The notes under the pieces: model-generated
The model's input: only the letters and a program-made list of their open reading frames with translations
The model's database searches: none
What the model was told of the DNA's origin: nothing
From: Oscillospiraceae bacterium
Lineage (GTDB): Bacteria; Bacillota; Clostridia; Oscillospirales; Oscillospiraceae
Assembly (NCBI GenBank): GCA_016297855.1
Contig: JAEDFW010000021.1
Span: 1-18,427 of the forward strand
Length of the DNA: 18,427 nt
Direction: 5' to 3'
Position numbers and translations under genes: made by a program
Part shown: piece after piece, positions 15,177 through 18,427 of the stretch
Layout of the letters: every line of letters begins with the position of its first letter
Position numbering within the stretch: the first letter of the stretch is position 1

Positions 15177-15205
15177 ATTATATCGGTATTGTATCTACTT
15201 TTCAA
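15177..15205 (-). promoter_or_regulatory. Promoter of yajC
   Basis: On the minus strand TTGAAA (15200-15205) and TATAAT (15177-15182) are 17 bp apart, in the 95-nt gap between tgt and yajC. A short CTACTT/AAGTAG inverted repeat overlaps the -35 box. yajC can thus be expressed independently of queA-tgt. Confidence 0.72.
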
Positions 15206-15242
15206 GTAGTCTGCCAAAATCCACCGATTTTTTTCATTCCGT

Positions 15243-16373
15243 TCAAATTTTCTGATCCAGCTTTTGTGCGTATTCCGCGCGGAAATCTGAAAAGCAGCCA
15301 TGATCAAGGCTCTCACGGATTCGTTCTGTGAGCTTGTTGTAGAAGTAGAGGTTGTGCATGACGCCCAGCCGCATAGCCAGCATTTCCTCGGCCTTGAACA
15401 GGTGATGGAGATACGCTCTAGAAAAACGCCTGCAGACCGGGCAGTCACATTCCGGGTCGATAGGTCGTTCGTCGCGGGTGTATTTCGCGTTTTTCATGTT
15501 GATTGCGCCCGACCAGGTAAAGAGTCTTCCGTGGCGGGCGTTTCTGGCAGGCATGACGCAATCGAAGAAATCTATGCCGCGCGCGACAGCCTCAATAATA
15601 TTGGAAGGCGTGCCCACGCCCATCAGATAACGCGGCTTGCCTACAGGCATGTAAGGCTCGACCACGTCAATGATGTGATACATCGTTTCGGTGCTCTCCC
15701 CTACCGCCAGTCCGCCGATGGCATAACCAGGCAAATCCAGCTTTGCAATTTCCTGCATATGCCACACGCGAAGATCCTCAAACGTCGCGCCCTGATTGAT
15801 ACCCCAGAGTTGTTGACCGGGGTTCACAGCGTCCGGTTCAGCGTTATAGCGCGCAAGCGCATCTTTGCATCGCACGAGCCATCTGGCCGTGCGCTCGCAC
15901 GAAGCCTTGGCATATGCATACGTCGCGGGATTTTCCACGCACTCATCAAAAGCCATGGCGATATCAGAGCCGAGATTCGACTGGATGCGCATACTCTCCT
16001 CCGGCCCCATGAATATCTTATGCCCGTCGAGGTGCGAGGCAAAGGTCACGCCTTCTTCCTTGATTTTACGCAGACCCGCCAGCGAAAATACCTGAAATCC
16101 ACCGGAGTCGGTCAGAATCGGGCCGTCCCACGTCATGAACTTGTGAAGGCCGCCAATCTCGCGTACGACCTCATCGCCGGGGCGAAGATGCAGATGATAC
16201 GTATTGGACAGTTCAACCTGCGTACCAATGCGCTCGAGGTCCTCAGCGCTCAGTGCACCCTTAATCGCGCCCTGCGTGCCCACGTTCATGAACACCGGTG
16301 TCTGCACAGTGCCATGCGGGCAGGAAAACTCGCCGCGCCGCGCACGGCCTTCTGTTTTGATGCATTTGAACAT
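15243..16373 (-). CDS. tgt: tRNA-guanine transglycosylase
   Basis: The enzyme exchanges guanine 34 of GUN-anticodon tRNAs for preQ1 as a step toward queuosine. ILTDSGGFQVF (86-96) contains Asp89, and FDCVMPARNARHG (270-282) contains the nucleophile Asp271. The zinc ligands are Cys309, Cys311, Cys314 and His340. GGLAVGE (220-226) has Val at 224; Val at this position goes with preQ1 use in bacterial enzymes, whereas queuine-using eukaryotic enzymes have Gly. The 376-aa length is typical. AAGGAG precedes the ATG, and the gene starts 9 nt after the queA stop. Confidence 0.96.
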   Translation of the reverse strand: MFKCIKTEGRARRGEFSCPHGTVQTPVFMNVGTQGAIKGALSAEDLERIGTQVELSNTYHLHLRPGDEVVREIGGLHKFMTWDGPILTDSGGFQVFSLAGLRKIKEEGVTFASHLDGHKIFMGPEESMRIQSNLGSDIAMAFDECVENPATYAYAKASCERTARWLVRCKDALARYNAEPDAVNPGQQLWGINQGATFEDLRVWHMQEIAKLDLPGYAIGGLAVGESTETMYHIIDVVEPYMPVGKPRYLMGVGTPSNIIEAVARGIDFFDCVMPARNARHGRLFTWSGAINMKNAKYTRDERPIDPECDCPVCRRFSRAYLHHLFKAEEMLAMRLGVMHNLYFYNKLTERIRESLDHGCFSDFRAEYAQKLDQKI

Positions 16374-16382
16374 AGGCTCTCC

Positions 16383-17408
16383 TTAGTAGATAAACATCGC
16401 GTCGCCGAAACTGAAGAAGCGGTACCGCTCCTGAACGGCCGTCTCATACGCCTGCAACACATGTTCGCGTCCGGCAAAAGCCGAAACCAACATGACCAGC
16501 GTGCTCTCCGGAAGATGAAAGTTGGTAATCAGCGCGTCCATGGCCTTAAATTTGTAGCCCGGGTAGATAAAAATATCCGTCCAGGCGGAGCTTTCCGTAA
16601 ATGTGCCGTCGTCTCTCGCCAGAGACTCCAGCGTCCGGCACGAGGTCGTGCCAACACATACCACCCGCCCGCCTGTGCGCTTGGTTTCGTTGATCAGATC
16701 TGCCGTAGCTTGTGAAAGCATACAGAACTCGGAATGCATATGGTGTTCGCTCACTTCTTCAGCCTTTACCGGGCGGAACGTTCCAAGACCCACATGCAGC
16801 GTAACGTAAGCAAGCTTCACGCCCTTGGCCGCTATTTTTTCGAGAAGCTCCGGAGTAAAATGCAGGCCTGCCGTCGGCGCGGCAGCGGAACCGTTCACGC
16901 GCGAATAAACCGTCTGATACCGCTCCGGGTCGCTGAGTTCTTCTTTGATATACGGCGGCAGCGGCATCTTGCCAAGGCGTTCGAGCACTTCCAGAAAAAT
17001 CCCGTCATAATGAAACTGCACCAGCTTGTTGCCGCCGTCTGTCTCTCCAACAACCGTAGCCGTCAGCTCACCGCCACCAAACGACAGCTCCGTTCCCGTA
17101 TGTGTTTTACGACCTGGCTTGGTCAAACATTCCCAGACGCCATCTCCATTATCTGTCAGCAGTAGCACCTCAACAGCACCGCCAGTCGGCTCACGGTGGC
17201 CGAGCAGTCTTGCCGGCAGTACACGCGAATCGTTCATCACCAGGCAGTCTCCCGGGCGAAGCATGTCTGCAATGTCGCAAAAGTGCTTATGTTCCACCGC
17301 ACCTGTGTACCGCTCAAGCGTTAACAGCCGAGACCCGTCGCGGCGCTGCAGCGGTGTCTGCGCGATCAGCTCAGGCGGCAGATCGTAATAGAAGTCATGG
17401 GTTTTCAA
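16383..17408 (-). CDS. queA: S-adenosylmethionine:tRNA ribosyltransferase-isomerase
   Basis: QueA transfers and rearranges the ribosyl part of SAM onto preQ1 in tRNA to give epoxyqueuosine. The signature MNDSRVLPARLLGHREPTGG (58-77) and VTLHVGLGTFRPVK identify it. There is no ATG at the 5' end. Two TTG codons stand side by side at 17411 and 17408. The second is preferred because it makes the protein begin MKTHDFYYDLPPELIAQTPL, in register with the family, and puts GAGGG 8 nt upstream. Length is 341 aa, as usual. It heads the queA-tgt unit. Confidence 0.95.
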   Translation of the reverse strand: MKTHDFYYDLPPELIAQTPLQRRDGSRLLTLERYTGAVEHKHFCDIADMLRPGDCLVMNDSRVLPARLLGHREPTGGAVEVLLLTDNGDGVWECLTKPGRKTHTGTELSFGGGELTATVVGETDGGNKLVQFHYDGIFLEVLERLGKMPLPPYIKEELSDPERYQTVYSRVNGSAAAPTAGLHFTPELLEKIAAKGVKLAYVTLHVGLGTFRPVKAEEVSEHHMHSEFCMLSQATADLINETKRTGGRVVCVGTTSCRTLESLARDDGTFTESSAWTDIFIYPGYKFKAMDALITNFHLPESTLVMLVSAFAGREHVLQAYETAVQERYRFFSFGDAMFIY

Positions 17409-17452
17409 CAATAATTCCCTCTCTTACAGGCAGAAATCTGTTCACATTCACA

Positions 17453-17481
17453 TTGACAGCAAAAGCCGCATATGATATGAT
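17453..17481 (+). promoter_or_regulatory. Promoter of asd
   Basis: TTGACA (17453-17458) and TATGAT (17476-17481) are 17 bp apart, a near-consensus pair. The -35 is the last unit of a hexamer series TTCACA-TTCACA-TTGACA (17441-17458). Transcription would start near 17488, giving a leader of about 138 nt. Confidence 0.6.
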
Positions 17482-17491
17482 GTGGATAATC

Positions 17492-17556
17492 TTTTTGACG
17501 GACATATGCTCGTCTCTGACGAACACACTTTTCAAGTCCGCGTCGAAAGCTTTTTT
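17492..17556 (+). promoter_or_regulatory. Terminator-like structure in the asd leader (possible attenuator)
   Basis: On the plus strand TTTTTGAC plus GGAC (17492-17503) can pair with GTCC and GTCGAAAG (17536-17549), with a GC bulge and two wobble pairs. A small TCGTC/GACGA hairpin lies inside. Six T residues follow at once (17551-17556). It sits 70 nt before asd, so it could stop transcription early. I do not recognise a known riboswitch; it is not the lysine class as far as I can see. Confidence 0.4.
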
Positions 17557-17585
17557 ATTATAGTATATTCGCGGTTGACATTCAA
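17557..17585 (-). promoter_or_regulatory. Promoter of queA
   Basis: On the minus strand TTGAAT (17580-17585) and consensus TATAAT (17557-17562) are 17 bp apart. The leader to the queA TTG would be about 140 nt. I see no preQ1 riboswitch in it. Confidence 0.65.
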
Positions 17586-17588
17586 CCG
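17572..17588. repeat. Palindrome over the queA -35 box
   Basis: CGGTTGA and TCAACCG form 7-bp arms around CAT. The element covers the queA -35 box and also a TTGACA on the plus strand that lacks a good -10. It could be an operator or a hairpin in the asd leader. Confidence 0.45.
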
Positions 17589-17625
17589 TAATTTAATGCA
17601 AAACTTTACAGAATGGAGCATACTT

Positions 17626-18427
17626 ATGGAAAAATTCAAAGTTGGCATTATCGGCGCAACTGGCATGGTCGGCCAGCGCTTTGCGTTGCTCACATCGCAG
17701 CATCCGTGGTTTGAGCCGGTCGTTCTTGCCGCCAGCAGTCACAGCGCAGGCAAAACTTACCGCGAAGCCATCGGAACGCGCTGGCATATGTCTGAGCCGA
17801 TGCCCTCGAACATCGCGAACCTGGTTGTGATGGACGCCGAGGCTGACGCTAAAGCCATCGCGGCACAGGTCGACTTCGTGTTCTGCGCGGTTAACATGAA
17901 AAAAGACGAGATCAAGGCACTGGAAGAGCGTTATGCCAAACTTGAGTGTCCGGTCGTCTCCAATAACTCCGCACACCGCGGTACGCCGGATGTTCCGATG
18001 GTTGTGCCCGAAATCAACCCGGATCATATCCGGATCATCGAGGCGCAGCGCCGCCGTCTTGGCACAAAGCGCGGCTTTATCGCCGTCAAGTCCAACTGCA
18101 GCTTGCAGAGCTATGTGCCCGCGCTGCATCCGCTCATGAAATTCGGACTTGACCGCGCGCTGGTCTGCACCTATCAGGCTATTTCTGGCGCCGGCAAGAC
18201 GTTCGAAACCTGGCCCGAGATGATCGATAACGTTATCCCGTACATCGGCGGTGAGGAAGAAAAGTCTGAGCAGGAGCCGATGAAGCTCTGGGGTCATATT
18301 GAAGGCGACAAGATCGTCAACGCCACTGAGCCGTCGATCACAGCACAGTGCCTGCGCGTCCCCTGCTCTGACGGACATATGGCTGCTTGCTTCATGAAAT
18401 TCAAGGGCGAAAAGCCGTCGATCGAAG
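17626..18427 (+). CDS. asd: Aspartate-semialdehyde dehydrogenase (partial, N-terminal 267 codons)
   Basis: The enzyme reduces aspartyl phosphate to aspartate semialdehyde with NADPH, feeding lysine, diaminopimelate, threonine and methionine synthesis. GATGMVG at 10-16 is the dinucleotide-binding loop. KSNCSLQSYVPAL (155-167) holds the nucleophile Cys158, and the form SNCS instead of SNPNCS marks the archaeal/eukaryotic-like branch (TIGR00978 type). A later RVPCSDGHMAA segment fits the conserved His region. GGAG lies 7 nt before the ATG. The gene runs off the end of the window. The long leader suggests regulation by early termination. Confidence 0.93.
   Translation, partial: MEKFKVGIIGATGMVGQRFALLTSQHPWFEPVVLAASSHSAGKTYREAIGTRWHMSEPMPSNIANLVVMDAEADAKAIAAQVDFVFCAVNMKKDEIKALEERYAKLECPVVSNNSAHRGTPDVPMVVPEINPDHIRIIEAQRRRLGTKRGFIAVKSNCSLQSYVPALHPLMKFGLDRALVCTYQAISGAGKTFETWPEMIDNVIPYIGGEEEKSEQEPMKLWGHIEGDKIVNATEPSITAQCLRVPCSDGHMAACFMKFKGEKPSIE

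Noticed and set aside
15300..16715. Plus-strand ORF of 471 codons opposite tgt and queA
   Set aside because: It is fully antisense to two genes with complete catalytic motifs, has no recognisable domain and no ribosome binding site; it follows from codon bias on the other strand.
17409..17550. preQ1 riboswitch in the queA leader
   Set aside because: The pseudoknot pattern with an A-rich tail near the ribosome binding site is not seen.
17593..18378. Minus-strand ORF of 261 codons opposite asd
   Set aside because: Antisense to asd, whose dinucleotide-binding loop and active-site Cys are intact.

Overview
The window looks like chromosomal DNA of a Clostridia-class Firmicute, most likely Oscillospirales. 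This is an inference from gene content: strong GGAG-type ribosome binding sites, a PurO-type IMP cyclohydrolase beside a stand-alone AICAR transformylase, a long-linker XerC, a TIGR04086-like membrane protein next to yajC, and an asd of the archaeal/eukaryotic-like branch. Base composition is moderately GC-rich with AT-rich intergenic gaps. I see no rRNA, tRNA, CRISPR array, insertion sequence or prophage. Most of the window is core housekeeping sequence, and all but two genes lie on the minus strand.

Region 1 (1-6340, minus strand) is a de novo purine operon. Reading in transcription order it runs: GntR/UTRA regulator, purE, purC, purF, purM, purN, purO, and a stand-alone AICAR formyltransferase that leaves the window at position 1. 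From purC onward the genes overlap by a few bases or sit about 12 nt apart. The regulator is the first gene and ends 12 nt before purE. Its promoter overlaps a perfect 35-bp composite palindrome built from two AGGTA-S-TACCT dyads, which is the best candidate operator in the window. A rho-independent terminator separates this operon from the upstream xerC gene. No purK, purL, purD or purB is visible here.

Region 2 (6342-13880) holds two tyrosine recombinases (XerC-like and XerD-like) flanking a moxR / DUF58 / transglutaminase operon (minus) and pfkA (plus). The moxR-DUF58-transglutaminase set is a recognised envelope-associated gene trio of unknown exact role. The xerC promoter lies partly inside a 13-bp-arm palindrome. 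pfkA and xerD converge on a shared bidirectional terminator. The AT-rich gap upstream of xerD carries three tandem ATTATGWYAA repeats and a weak dif-like match.

Region 3 (14251-17408, minus strand) is queA-tgt-yajC plus a small four-helix membrane protein. It covers the queuosine tRNA modification steps and a Sec accessory protein. yajC has its own near-consensus promoter and is followed by a hairpin terminator.

Region 4 (17409-18427) is a divergent control region and the start of asd (plus). The best promoters for queA and asd point through each other, so their 5' leaders should overlap antisense by about 60 nt. The asd leader is about 138 nt and contains a terminator-like structure, which suggests attenuation. 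I found no clearly new multi-gene system. The novel-looking material is regulatory: the purine operator with its GntR regulator, the palindrome at xerC, the repeats at xerD, and the asd leader.
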